This document shows, in pieces, positions 27,616 through 36,249 of a DNA stretch of 64,000 nucleotides. Source of the stretch: CALGYY01 sp963678485 (lineage in GTDB: Bacteria; Bacteroidota; Bacteroidia; Bacteroidales; CAIWKO01); assembly GCA_963678485.1 (NCBI GenBank), contig OY782882.1, positions 2,728,001 to 2,792,000 of the forward strand, given 5' to 3'. How positions within the stretch are numbered: position 1 is the first letter of the stretch; every line of letters starts with the position of its first letter. Made by a program: the position numbers and the translations under genes. The notes below the pieces were generated by a model. The model was not told the DNA's origin. It did not search any database and saw nothing but the letters and a program-made list of their open reading frames with translations.

Positions 27616-28176
27616 TTAATTTAAATTGAATAAAACCAACAATGCCAATATACCGACCACATCTGCAAGACGAACGCGCATATGCTGCAAGGCTTTTGAC
27701 ATTTGTGTCTCTACTGTTTTTACAGAAATCCCTAGATGGTCGGCGATTTCCTGATATTTCATCGATTCAAACCGGTTCAATAAAAAGATTTCCCTGCACT
27801 TTTCAGGAAGCTCATTTATAGCTTCCTGTATCAGCTGCTCAGTTTCTTTGGCAATTAAAAGCTCCGAAGATTGCGCAAAGTTTTGTGATAAACCTTCGAA
27901 GTTTAAAATACTTGTGTTGAATTTTTTATTGTCGCGCAAATGATTCATCGACCGGTTATGCACCACAGAGGCCAGATAAGCTTTGATGTTTTGCGATGGA
28001 TCCAGCGAATCTTTCTTCTCCCATAATGTGACAAAAGCAGCTTGTACAATTTCTCTGGCACTGTCGTAATCTTTTATATATCGCTGCGCAAAAAACACCA
28101 TTTCCTTAAAATGTGTTTTGAACAGCAGCTCAAAGGCACGCTGATCCATTATTTGCAAAGCGTCTTGATTTTCCAC
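27616..28176 (-). CDS. ECF RNA polymerase sigma factor (FecI-like)
   Basis: A 186-residue ECF sigma factor with region 2 at about 12-80 (FKEMVFFAQRYIKDYDSAREIVQAAF) and region 4 at about 120-172 (LPEKCREIFLLNRFESMKYQEIADHLGISVKTVETQ). It ends in a short hydrophobic tail (GILALLVLFNLN) seen in several Bacteroidota FecI-like factors. It heads the cassette sigma - FecR - TonB receptor - DUF4249 and probably drives the receptor genes. A near-consensus housekeeping promoter lies upstream (28241 to 28211). Confidence 0.92.
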   Translation of the reverse strand: MENQDALQIMDQRAFELLFKTHFKEMVFFAQRYIKDYDSAREIVQAAFVTLWEKKDSLDPSQNIKAYLASVVHNRSMNHLRDNKKFNTSILNFEGLSQNFAQSSELLIAKETEQLIQEAINELPEKCREIFLLNRFESMKYQEIADHLGISVKTVETQMSKALQHMRVRLADVVGILALLVLFNLN

Positions 28177-28210
28177 TCCAGGAATTAGGGTTATTGTAGC
28201 TTATCGATTG

Positions 28211-28241
28211 CGAAGTTAAGAAATGCAACTGAAACACACAA
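28211..28241 (-). promoter_or_regulatory. Promoter for the FecI-like cassette
   Basis: On the minus strand TTG (28241-28239), a 20-base spacer, and TAACTTCG (28218-28211) resemble the -33/-7 pair with one deviation in the -7 box. It lies 34 bases before the sigma ATG. Confidence 0.4.
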
Positions 28242-28272
28242 CTGTGCTCCATGTTTTGTTCGCTGCATTATG

Positions 28273-28310
28273 TATATTTGCAGCACCACTGGCCTGGGCT
28301 TTTGCCAGTG
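28273..28310 (+). promoter_or_regulatory. -7 box and leader hairpin of the peptide ABC ATPase
   Basis: TATATTTG (28273-28280) matches TAnnTTTG. It is followed by a 7-base inverted repeat, CACTGGC and GCCAGTG with a 10-base loop (28287-28310), in the predicted 5' leader, 20 bases before the start codon at 28331. There is no T run, so this is not a terminator. Confidence 0.4.
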
Positions 28311-28330
28311 AGATTTATTAGATTTTCTTA

Positions 28331-30073
28331 ATGTCAAGTACTGACCATACCATATTAGAAGTCAAGAATCTCTCTGTTGATTTTTTCAATGGAAGTAACG
28401 TTCAACATGCCGTTCAAAAGGTATCATTTTCTCTTTATGAAGGAAAAACACTCGGAATCGTGGGAGAGTCGGGTTCGGGAAAATCTGTGACTTCATTATC
28501 AATAATGCGTTTAATACCCACTCCTCCCGGCCGCATTGGTTCGGGAGAGATTCTTTTTACTGAGCAGGATAAGCAGATCGACCTTCTTCAGTTGAAAGAA
28601 AGGCAAATGCAAACTTATCGTGGCAATAAGATAGGAATGGTGTTTCAGGAACCCATGACCTCATTAAATCCTGTGTATACCTGTGGATCGCAGCTTTCAG
28701 AAACCATACGTTTACATCGTAAAATGAGTAGGAGCGAGGCCAAAAAAGTAACACTTGATTGGATTAATGAAGTTCAGCTTCCGCGTCCGGAAAGTATTTA
28801 TTCGTCATATCCTCATCAACTTTCTGGTGGACAGAAGCAGCGGGTAATGATTGCCATGGCGATGTGTTGTCAGCCAAAAATCCTGATTGCTGATGAGCCA
28901 ACAACCGCATTGGACGTAACATTACAAAAAACCATACTGGAGCTGATACAATCGCTTCAGCAGAAATATGGCATGAGCGTCTTGTTTATTACACATGATT
29001 TGGGGGTGGTGGCTGAAATTGCTGATGAAGTAGTCGTTATGTACCGGGGATGTATTGAAGAAAGAGGCTCTGCCAGTGATATTTTTCGTTCGCCGCAGAA
29101 ACCTTATACTCGTGGATTGATTGCATGTCGGCCTAATCCAGCGCTCCGACTTAAGTGTCTCCCAACCGTTTCAGATTTTATCGGGCAAGCAGATCAGGCA
29201 ACAGATGTTACTGAACTAGTCCCTAAAGAATTAATTGTTACTTCAGAAGAGCGAATCCTGCACCATGCCCGGATATACAATCAAAAACCTTTACTAAAAG
29301 TGGAGAATCTTTGTGTGTCGTACCCGGGAAAGCGTTCCTGGACAGGCAAAGTTCTTCAACGATACAAGGCATTGGATAATGTAAGTCTCGAAGTTTATCC
29401 CGGCGAAACATTAGGTTTGGTAGGCGAATCAGGTTGTGGAAAAACCACTCTGGGTCGCTGCATACTCAGATTACTTGAGCCTGATTCGGGGAGTATAAAG
29501 TTCGCAGGGACTGAGTTGATGGGTTTGAGTAGCAATGCGCTTCGCCACTTGCGTCCACGAATGCAAATTATTTTTCAGGATCCTTATGCTGCGCTGAGTC
29601 CGCGAATGATGATCGGCGATGCCTTGACTGAACCCATTAAGGTGCATGGACTGGCACGTACAACGAAAGAACGAAAGCGATTAGTCATTGAACTGCTGGA
29701 GCGAGTAGGGCTTAACGAAAGCCACTATTATCGCTACCCTCACGAATTTTCCGGTGGTCAGCGGCAACGCATCTGTATTGCTCGGGCTCTTATGTTAAAG
29801 CCAGAATTTATTATTTGCGATGAAAGCGTTTCTGCGTTGGACGTTTCTGTTCAGGCTCAGGTTCTCAATTTACTGAACGAATTAAAGCAAGATTTCAATT
29901 TTACATACATATTTATTTCACATGATTTGTCGGTGGTAAAGTTCATGTCGGACCGCCTTATGGTGATGAAACAAGGACAAATTGTCGAGTCCGGCGAGGC
30001 CGATCAGATTTATCGTGATCCTCAGCATCCATATACTAAAACCCTCATAGCCGCTATTCCTAAGGGACTTTGA
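28331..30073 (+). CDS. Fused dipeptide/oligopeptide ABC transporter ATPase
   Basis: A 580-residue protein with two complete ABC ATPase domains, equal to DppD and DppF joined (the YejF/GsiA arrangement). Domain 1 has Walker A GESGSGKS and signature LSGGQKQR, with an oligopeptide-type C-terminal extension (PYTRGLIACRPNP). Domain 2 has GESGCGKTT, FSGGQRQR and its own extension (HPYTKTLIAAIPKGL). It powers uptake of peptides or similar solutes. No permease or binding protein is next to it, so its membrane partners must be elsewhere. Confidence 0.9.
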   Translation: MSSTDHTILEVKNLSVDFFNGSNVQHAVQKVSFSLYEGKTLGIVGESGSGKSVTSLSIMRLIPTPPGRIGSGEILFTEQDKQIDLLQLKERQMQTYRGNKIGMVFQEPMTSLNPVYTCGSQLSETIRLHRKMSRSEAKKVTLDWINEVQLPRPESIYSSYPHQLSGGQKQRVMIAMAMCCQPKILIADEPTTALDVTLQKTILELIQSLQQKYGMSVLFITHDLGVVAEIADEVVVMYRGCIEERGSASDIFRSPQKPYTRGLIACRPNPALRLKCLPTVSDFIGQADQATDVTELVPKELIVTSEERILHHARIYNQKPLLKVENLCVSYPGKRSWTGKVLQRYKALDNVSLEVYPGETLGLVGESGCGKTTLGRCILRLLEPDSGSIKFAGTELMGLSSNALRHLRPRMQIIFQDPYAALSPRMMIGDALTEPIKVHGLARTTKERKRLVIELLERVGLNESHYYRYPHEFSGGQRQRICIARALMLKPEFIICDESVSALDVSVQAQVLNLLNELKQDFNFTYIFISHDLSVVKFMSDRLMVMKQGQIVESGEADQIYRDPQHPYTKTLIAAIPKGL

Positions 30074-30183
30074 GCTACAAAACCAGTCTGGTTATTTTTT
30101 CCGTATCTTTACACTAGCAACAAAAACTTTGGTTCCTTGCAACTTATGCAAGAGCTTGAGTGTCTGTTAGCAGTTCGAAGCCT

Positions 30184-30741
30184 ATGGATCCAGAACGTGA
30201 ACTGATTGAGAAATGCCTTGGGAATGACCCCTTTGCCCAGGAATTGCTATACAGGAGGCATGCCTCTAAAATGTATGGTATATGCCTGCGTTATGTTCGC
30301 CAGAAGGAGGATGCCAGCGATATATTACAAGAGGGTTTTATCAGGGTCTTTAACAATCTGAAGTATTATCGGGGTGAAGGTTCTTTCGAAGGTTGGGTGC
30401 GGCGTATTATCGTGAATACAGCGATCAACCATTATAAAGCGAATTCCAAATACAGCCGCGATTTAAGTGTGGATGAAGTGCATATCAGCGCTAATATCGA
30501 CAATGATGCACTTAGCCGCATATCAACAGAGGAATTACTGAAACTCATACAACAATTGCCGGATGGATTCAGAATGGTGTTTAACCTGTTTGTTGTTGAA
30601 GGCTACGACCATAAAGAAATCGGACAAATGCTGGGAATCACGGAAAGTACCTCAAAATCACAGTTACACCGTGCCAAAGCAGCACTGCAAAAGAAACTTA
30701 TGAAAGAGTATAATATTTTGAGTTATGAACGAACTGCCTGA
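30184..30741 (+). CDS. ECF RNA polymerase sigma factor paired with the fused anti-sigma/barrel protein
   Basis: An ECF sigma factor of 185 residues from the ATG at 30184 (MDPERELIEKCLGND, where homology begins). An in-frame GTG at 30160 would add eight residues. Region 2 is at about 15-80 (YVRQKEDASDILQEGFIRVF, then GSFEGWVRRIIVNTAINHYK) and region 4 at about 120-175 (LPDGFRMVFNLFVVEGYDHKEIGQMLGI). The next gene starts 17 bases inside its end, tight coupling typical of a sigma/anti-sigma pair. A TATCTTTAC at about 30105 may be a degenerate -7 box. Confidence 0.9.
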   Translation: MDPERELIEKCLGNDPFAQELLYRRHASKMYGICLRYVRQKEDASDILQEGFIRVFNNLKYYRGEGSFEGWVRRIIVNTAINHYKANSKYSRDLSVDEVHISANIDNDALSRISTEELLKLIQQLPDGFRMVFNLFVVEGYDHKEIGQMLGITESTSKSQLHRAKAALQKKLMKEYNILSYERTA

Positions 30742-32140
30742 TCAATTTGACCGCTTCATTAATGAGCGCTTCAGCGAATTTCAGCTGGATCCGCCGGAAG
30801 GGGTTTGGAACAATGTTCACGCAGACATTAAGGAGAACGCAAAAAGCCGATCCCGCCGTCGGCTTGCTTTGTTCCTATTGCCTGCTGCAGCTTCAATAAT
30901 GGTCGTTGTAACCGGGGTCTTTCTCGGTTTGGGACTGCGCTATACCAGTAGTGAAGTTAATGCACGACTCGCTGCCCAACGGCAGCAAATTCAGCTGCGT
31001 AATGCTGTTGGATTCAACAGCACAAGCCCTGATTCCGGCGACTTAGCTGATCAACAAAATAGTGTTGTTCAACAAAATACTCAGTTACCTGAAAATCCGC
31101 AAAAGCAATATGTAACAAACAATCCTCAGAAAAACGACATCCTGCCTGACCTTCAGGTGCTCAATTCTGAAGAGGATGGAAGTATTGCCAATGCATTGCC
31201 TTATAATCTTGAAATTCAGAATAAGGTTGCTGTTGAAGGATCAACTCCTGATGTACAAAACAATAGTATAGCGAACAGTAATGCTCCATTGGCTGTACGC
31301 TCGGCGCTTTCGCATGTTTCAAACAAAAGCATTAAGGAAATTGCATTCAATATTTGCAACAATCTTTCTTCACAGAACTCTGCAATGAGCGAACGTCTTG
31401 CCACTCGTCACGATTATACACGCACACCTGATATATTCATTGGACTTAAATATACTCCACAGTACAGAATCGGGATAGATGATAAAACAGCCCTGAGTCA
31501 TGGATTTGCACTTGACCTGGGAATGCAGGAATCCCGCATTATCGTTCAAACTGGGATTGGCGTTGAATTCGTAAAACAAAACACCGATTATCTCCTTTCC
31601 TGGAATCAGCAACAAACAACAGGTTCGTTTCAACAGGTAAGTTATTATACTATTGATTCTATACCGCTGTTTAACGGAGATACTTTAGTCGGATATATTT
31701 TCAGACCATTATTCCATACCGAAAATACGGAGATCTTCGATACAGTGTTGGTTGAACATCAGGCAACAGCTGCGGTGAACTATACTTATATGAATATTCC
31801 ATTGATGCTTGGTTATCGCTGGAATTGCCATAACTGGGCTTTTAACCTCAAAGCCGGTGGAAGCTATACTTTTCAAACCGGTAAGTTGAGAACACCTGAA
31901 AATCTGGATGAAATTGTCGCAAATGTTACCGAATATTCTGCTACCAGAATCAGCCCTGAGCGCAGGAAACAATGGTTCAGCCTTATCGCGCTTCCTGAAG
32001 TGGAGTATTATTTTACTGAAAAATTAAGTGCTAATATTGAGCCTTGGGTTCGTTATACGTTGAGTAATACTTCCGGAAATCTCGCAGGTGAAGTGCCTTA
32101 TGCAGTTGGAGTTAATGCCGGATTAAAAATCCATTTATAG
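30725..32140 (+). CDS. Anti-sigma factor fused to an outer-membrane beta-barrel
   Basis: A 471-residue protein with three parts. Residues 1-45 are a charged cytoplasmic segment beginning MNELPDQFDRFINERFSEF, including the PPEGVWNNV motif of Bacteroidota anti-sigma proteins. A membrane helix follows at about 47-70. A Gln/Asn/Ser-rich, low-complexity linker of roughly 150 residues (about 75-225) leads to an outer-membrane beta-barrel of the PorT/OMP_b-brl type (about 235-471, ending LKIHL). The layout implies one chain crossing the inner membrane, periplasm and outer membrane. This matches the recently described dual membrane-spanning anti-sigma (Dma) proteins of Bacteroides. It overlaps its sigma gene by 17 bases. 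Confidence 0.8.
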   Translation: MNELPDQFDRFINERFSEFQLDPPEGVWNNVHADIKENAKSRSRRRLALFLLPAAASIMVVVTGVFLGLGLRYTSSEVNARLAAQRQQIQLRNAVGFNSTSPDSGDLADQQNSVVQQNTQLPENPQKQYVTNNPQKNDILPDLQVLNSEEDGSIANALPYNLEIQNKVAVEGSTPDVQNNSIANSNAPLAVRSALSHVSNKSIKEIAFNICNNLSSQNSAMSERLATRHDYTRTPDIFIGLKYTPQYRIGIDDKTALSHGFALDLGMQESRIIVQTGIGVEFVKQNTDYLLSWNQQQTTGSFQQVSYYTIDSIPLFNGDTLVGYIFRPLFHTENTEIFDTVLVEHQATAAVNYTYMNIPLMLGYRWNCHNWAFNLKAGGSYTFQTGKLRTPENLDEIVANVTEYSATRISPERRKQWFSLIALPEVEYYFTEKLSANIEPWVRYTLSNTSGNLAGEVPYAVGVNAGLKIHL

Positions 32141-32165
32141 TTGAATCCTTTTAGAATATAGAAAT

Positions 32166-33200
32166 ATGAAATCACTGCTTACTTTGAAAATCCTGGTGTT
32201 TGCACTGATGATTCAATTCATAAACAGTGCAAATGCTCAAACTCCGGATCTCAGCCATTGGAATAGTTCTGTTGCTACGCATCAGGATAAACCTGATCCT
32301 TATCACAGCATTGGAGGGACAGTGTTTGCAGGACAATACCCCTTAGCTGTTTTTGACGCCAGTTTAATTGCGTTGTACATGGGGGATTATCTTTTTGTTG
32401 ATTGGGAGCATTTTGACACCTTGGGTTATTATTATTTTATTAATATTCCTGAAAGTCAATATATGGTTAAGGCGGAACCAATTCCCGGTACACCTGAATG
32501 TCATAAATATATTCCCACATACACCGGTAATGCCATGCATTGGCAACAGGCAATGGTTCCTTTTTTGAATGTAGATATATTTAATGCAGACATTCATTTA
32601 ATTGAGACCACTATGATTCCACTGGGAACGGGAGAAATCCAGGGACATTTAGACTATTTCAACAAAGACATGGGAATGAAAGCTCCAGTTTCGGATGCTG
32701 AAATTTTACTGAAAAATCCTCAGGGAGCCCCACTTGGATTTATCAATACTGATTTTAATGGTCACTTTATGTTTCCTGAATTACCCTGGGGCGCGTATGT
32801 GATTTTTCCCGAAATAGAAGGGCGCTACACCACACCATTCACAGTTTATCTTGACCAGAACCATCAATTCGCAAACGTGGCGTTTAATCTTGATGGTGAA
32901 AATATTTATGCAGGAGGAATATCTTCGGCAGAAGAAAATAGTCCTGTGTTTTCATCTGCATATCCAATGCCTGCTGGCAATACAGTCTCAGTCGATTATG
33001 CCATTACTAAGGAAGGGGAATCTGTTCTTAGTATTCTCGACCTTACAGGACGCCTTGTACTTGGCCCTTTTACAAAGGAAATTCAGGGTAATGGAACGCT
33101 TAGCATTAACGTTGATGTGCTGGCAACTGGGATGTACCTTATGCAGATTGATATGGAAGGACAATCTCCTTTTGTGCAAAAAGTTCAGATACTAAGATAA
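32166..33200 (+). CDS. Secreted T9SS protein downstream of the ECF pair
   Basis: A 344-residue secreted protein with a signal peptide (1-24, ending ANAQ). The middle contains a carboxypeptidase-regulatory-like beta sandwich at about 150-240 (VSDAEILLKNPQGAPLGFI, then GHFMFPELPWGAYVI). The C-terminal 80 residues are a T9SS type A sorting domain (YPMPAGNTVSVDYAI ... VLATGMYLMQI). No catalytic motif is visible. It lies 25 bases after the anti-sigma/barrel gene, so it is probably the output or a cotranscribed partner of that regulator. Confidence 0.8.
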   Translation: MKSLLTLKILVFALMIQFINSANAQTPDLSHWNSSVATHQDKPDPYHSIGGTVFAGQYPLAVFDASLIALYMGDYLFVDWEHFDTLGYYYFINIPESQYMVKAEPIPGTPECHKYIPTYTGNAMHWQQAMVPFLNVDIFNADIHLIETTMIPLGTGEIQGHLDYFNKDMGMKAPVSDAEILLKNPQGAPLGFINTDFNGHFMFPELPWGAYVIFPEIEGRYTTPFTVYLDQNHQFANVAFNLDGENIYAGGISSAEENSPVFSSAYPMPAGNTVSVDYAITKEGESVLSILDLTGRLVLGPFTKEIQGNGTLSINVDVLATGMYLMQIDMEGQSPFVQKVQILR

Positions 33201-33263
33201 TCCAGCGAATTCCTTATTTTTGCAAGAATTGAAGGCTTATTCCTTCCATATTACTTTCTTGCC

Positions 33264-33698
33264 ATGCTGGAAACCATTCGTTTTTCTTTTATCGACCAAG
33301 CTCACATGCAGGCAGCGCTGGATATTCGTACTGCTGTGTTTGTGAAGGAACAAGGTGTTGATCCAACATTGGAATACGACAGCCATGAGGAAGAGTCGCA
33401 CCATTATTTATGTTATGCAGATGGAATTGCTGTTGGTACTGGTCGCTGGAGAGAAACATCGCAAGGGATAAAATTTGAGCGTTACGCAGTCCTGAGCCAG
33501 TATCGCAACAAGGGCATTGGTGCTGTGATTCTAAACACAATGCTGAATGATTTAACTTCAGTGGGAGCGAAAATTTATCTTCATGCACAGCTTCCAGCCG
33601 TTGATTTCTATCGCCGTCATGGTTTTGTTGAAGAAGGGGAAGTCTTTTACGAGGCGGGTATTGCTCATCTGAAAATGAGCTATCAAACAATTTCTTAG
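33264..33698 (+). CDS. GNAT-family N-acetyltransferase (ElaA-like)
   Basis: A 144-residue acetyltransferase. The N-terminal FVKEQGVDPTLEYDSHEEES pattern is typical of the small ElaA/YjcF GNAT group. The acetyl-CoA binding motif follows (FERYAVLSQYRNKGIGAVIL), then the HAQLPAVDFYRRHGFVEEGE ending. The substrate is unknown. A TATTTTTG -7 box is at 33215-33222, 42 bases upstream. Confidence 0.85.
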   Translation: MLETIRFSFIDQAHMQAALDIRTAVFVKEQGVDPTLEYDSHEEESHHYLCYADGIAVGTGRWRETSQGIKFERYAVLSQYRNKGIGAVILNTMLNDLTSVGAKIYLHAQLPAVDFYRRHGFVEEGEVFYEAGIAHLKMSYQTIS

Positions 33699-33783
33699 TA
33701 GTAAAGCCGTTGAACAAAGGTCTTTCATAAAACATTACTGTTTCATGCAATAGTGACGAGCAGTAGGGACTGAAAAAATTGAT

Positions 33784-33791
33784 TACTTTTG
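33784..33791 (+). promoter_or_regulatory. -7 promoter box for lptB
   Basis: TACTTTTG matches TAnnTTTG and lies 20 bases before the lptB ATG. No clear -33 element is seen. Confidence 0.5.
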
Positions 33792-33811
33792 TTCAGGTAA
33801 TTTGAATACGA

Positions 33812-34537
33812 ATGATTCTGCGTGCCGAAAACCTTGTAAAAAAATACCGTAGTCGTACGGTTGTAAAAAATGTTTCGCTGGAAGTTAAGCAGGGCGAGAT
33901 TGTTGGCTTACTTGGCCCGAATGGAGCTGGTAAGACCACATCCTTCTATATCATTGTAGGTCTTATTAAACCTAATGAAGGCAAGGTCTTTTTAGATGAT
34001 GTGGAAATCACTTCTGAGGCAATGTACAAACGCGCAAAACGTGGAATTGGCTATTTACCGCAGGAAGCAAGTGTGTTTCGCCGTATGAGTGTTGAGGATA
34101 ACATTAGCGCAGTACTTGAATTTACTAAGCTTACGAGAGATCAGCAACAGGAAAAGCTGGAGACGCTGCTCGACGAGTTCGGGTTGCAGCATGTTCGCAA
34201 AAGCCGTGGTATTCAGCTTTCTGGAGGAGAACGCCGCAGAACGGAAATTGCCCGTGCGCTCGCAGTAAGTCCGAAATATATTTTATTGGATGAACCATTT
34301 GCAGGCGTTGATCCTATTGCCGTTGAAGATATTCAAGCCATCGTTTCAAAATTGAAACAGAAAAATATCGGTGTTCTTATCACCGACCACAATGTACACG
34401 AAACCCTTAGTATCACCGACAGGGCGTATTTATTATTTGAAGGCTCTATTCTAAAATCAGGTACAGCCGAAGAGCTTGCCAATGATGAACAGGTTCGCAA
34501 AGTGTATTTGGGGAAGAATTTCGAATTGCGTCGCTAA
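33812..34537 (+). CDS. lptB: LPS export ABC transporter ATP-binding protein
   Basis: A 241-residue ATPase that drives LPS extraction from the inner membrane with LptF, LptG and LptC. Walker A is GPNGAGKTT, signature QLSGGERRR, Walker B ILLDEPFAGVDP, and the H-loop ITDHNVHETL. The LptB-type stretches YLPQEASVFRRMSV and ITDRAYLLFEGSIL are also present. Its stop is interleaved with that of the convergent gene at 34534 (CTAA), leaving no room for a terminator. lptC is 17 kb upstream. Confidence 0.93.
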   Translation: MILRAENLVKKYRSRTVVKNVSLEVKQGEIVGLLGPNGAGKTTSFYIIVGLIKPNEGKVFLDDVEITSEAMYKRAKRGIGYLPQEASVFRRMSVEDNISAVLEFTKLTRDQQQEKLETLLDEFGLQHVRKSRGIQLSGGERRRTEIARALAVSPKYILLDEPFAGVDPIAVEDIQAIVSKLKQKNIGVLITDHNVHETLSITDRAYLLFEGSILKSGTAEELANDEQVRKVYLGKNFELRR

Positions 34538-35046
34538 TCCTTGTTTTCCGGTTGTTGCATTGGAGGTAGTTCTGCAGCAGCCATGAAATATTTGCGTTTG
34601 ATGATAAACATCAGCATGAAGAATGTATCCACTAAAGCACCTAGAATTACGCCTGTAAGAGCACTGCCGTAAAATAAAGATTTAGGGTCAGACATCGTAT
34701 CAAGTAATTCAGGAGGAAATGTGGCCATGACTTGTGTTACAATTGAGTCAAGAACTTTAATGCCTAGCAGACCATTTACAACAAAAAACAGATGCGCAAA
34801 AATTGCATAGATCCATGTCCATTTGAAACGACGTATCATTGCAATGATAAGCACTATGGGCAATACCAAGTTTACGAAAAACATAGTATTGGTTGCCCAT
34901 TTTCCGTATAAATTAATGCCCATAAAAGTATAGCCCTGCGCCGCGGAAAAAACGCCGACGAGAGAAAAGCAAAAACCGATTACAAGAAGTATCCAAATAA
35001 TCTTAAACACTATTGGCATGGGTTTCCATCCGGCAGCTCGTTCCAT
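34534..35046 (-). CDS. Four-helix membrane protein of unknown function
   Basis: A 170-residue protein with four predicted membrane helices (about 13-35, 46-67, 72-95 and 125-148). It has a short positive cytoplasmic loop (RRFKWTW) and a Pro/Gln-rich C-terminal tail. I recognise no family. It starts at the first ATG, behind a near-consensus -7 box (TACTTTCG) about 15 bases upstream on the minus strand. It is convergent with lptB, sharing stop-codon bases. Confidence 0.6.
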   Translation of the reverse strand: MERAAGWKPMPIVFKIIWILLVIGFCFSLVGVFSAAQGYTFMGINLYGKWATNTMFFVNLVLPIVLIIAMIRRFKWTWIYAIFAHLFFVVNGLLGIKVLDSIVTQVMATFPPELLDTMSDPKSLFYGSALTGVILGALVDTFFMLMFIIKRKYFMAAAELPPMQQPENKD

Positions 35047-35172
35047 AATAGTAAGTTTTTGCGAAAGTACGAATTATTGTGATGTTTTTGAGGTCAAATA
35101 TCATTTGCGACCCTGCAATCCTAAGATAACGCTAGTGTGGAAGTCCGGCGTTTTCAGGAATCAGTTGAAGGT

Positions 35173-35664
35173 TTATTGTTTGTCATATTGTAGCACTTCA
35201 TCATGTACGTAAGTGAGCCCAATGCCTGCATCATGAAACATTTGCTCGGTTTCAGCGCCAGCATGGTATTTCCATTCACATACAACATTCACAATACCAC
35301 AATTTATAATTAGCATTGCACAGGTGCGACAAGGAGTCATACGGCAATACAAAGTTGCACCTTCTAAGGCAATGCCCATGCGGGCAGCCTGACAAATTGC
35401 GTTTTGCTCTGCATGTACAGTGCGCATGCAATGTTGCGTAGTGTGGCCATCTTCATGGGTAACTTGCTTGAATAAATGCCCAACTTCGTCGCAATGCGGC
35501 AATCCGCGCGGCGAACCTACATAACCAGTTACCAAAATTTGCTTGTCACGCGCTATAACGCATCCACTGCGACCACGATCACAACTTGCACGTTTTGCAA
35601 TAGTGTGGGCCACTTCCATGAAATACTCATCCCATGTGGGACGCTGATGTGAATGATCTTCCAT
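35173..35664 (-). CDS. dCMP deaminase-family protein (ComEB-like)
   Basis: A 163-residue zinc deaminase. HAE at residues 84-86 holds the zinc ligand His84 and proton-shuttle Glu86, and PCRTC at 111-115 gives Cys112 and Cys115. The dCMP-deaminase-type insertion with SPRGLPHCDEVGH is present at about 51-63. It converts dCMP to dUMP, feeding dTTP synthesis. It follows the kinase-like gene at 35676 by 11 bases, which supports a shared role in deoxynucleotide metabolism. Confidence 0.88.
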   Translation of the reverse strand: MEDHSHQRPTWDEYFMEVAHTIAKRASCDRGRSGCVIARDKQILVTGYVGSPRGLPHCDEVGHLFKQVTHEDGHTTQHCMRTVHAEQNAICQAARMGIALEGATLYCRMTPCRTCAMLIINCGIVNVVCEWKYHAGAETEQMFHDAGIGLTYVHDEVLQYDKQ

Positions 35665-35675
35665 CGTTAATCTAA

Positions 35676-36239
35676 TCAGTTTTTTATTTTTAGTTCAGTC
35701 AGTACCTTGTCAATCTCTGCCTGCAAATCCTTAACACTACCGTCGTTCATAATTTTGTAATCGGCCTGCAGTATACATTTGCGGAGGTTTTGCTTAGTAG
35801 GATCAGTAGAGTCCATCTCGCGATTTTCATTATCAAGAAAAGTCTCAAACGAAATATGATCCGTTGCTGAAGCTCTTGAAATGATGCGTTCATAGCGGGT
35901 TTCAGGACTTGCATCCACAGCAATCAAACAAAAATTCTCTTTAGTCCGCAGCAAATCAATTTCTCCGGGTGTTCGTATACTTTCAATAATACAGTTGTTG
36001 CCATCGGCTAAGGCCTGAAGGTAGAGTTGTCCAACAATGTAGTCCGGACTATGCTTTGCGCGAAGATCGTTAGCAACAATTACCATACTGTCGCGGTTAA
36101 CGGGCATATTACGTTTTTCAATTTCCTGTGTAATATAAGCCCTCACCGAGTAATGCGAAAAACCTCTGGTTTCGGTGAGATATTTAACAATGGTTCCTTT
36201 GCCGGCACCCAGCGTTCCTGTTATTCCAATAATCAACAT
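35676..36239 (-). CDS. P-loop (deoxy)nucleotide kinase-like protein
   Basis: A 187-residue P-loop protein. The Walker A motif GTLGAGKGT is at residues 8-16, IIESIRTPGEIDLL forms the second strand and lid approach, and RYERIISRASATD resembles the lid of dephospho-CoA kinase and dNMP kinases. The neighbouring dCMP deaminase makes a deoxynucleoside monophosphate kinase the best guess. A dephospho-CoA kinase relative is the alternative. Confidence 0.7.
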   Translation of the reverse strand: MLIIGITGTLGAGKGTIVKYLTETRGFSHYSVRAYITQEIEKRNMPVNRDSMVIVANDLRAKHSPDYIVGQLYLQALADGNNCIIESIRTPGEIDLLRTKENFCLIAVDASPETRYERIISRASATDHISFETFLDNENREMDSTDPTKQNLRKCILQADYKIMNDGSVKDLQAEIDKVLTELKIKN

Positions 36240-36249
36240 AAATTTCCTT

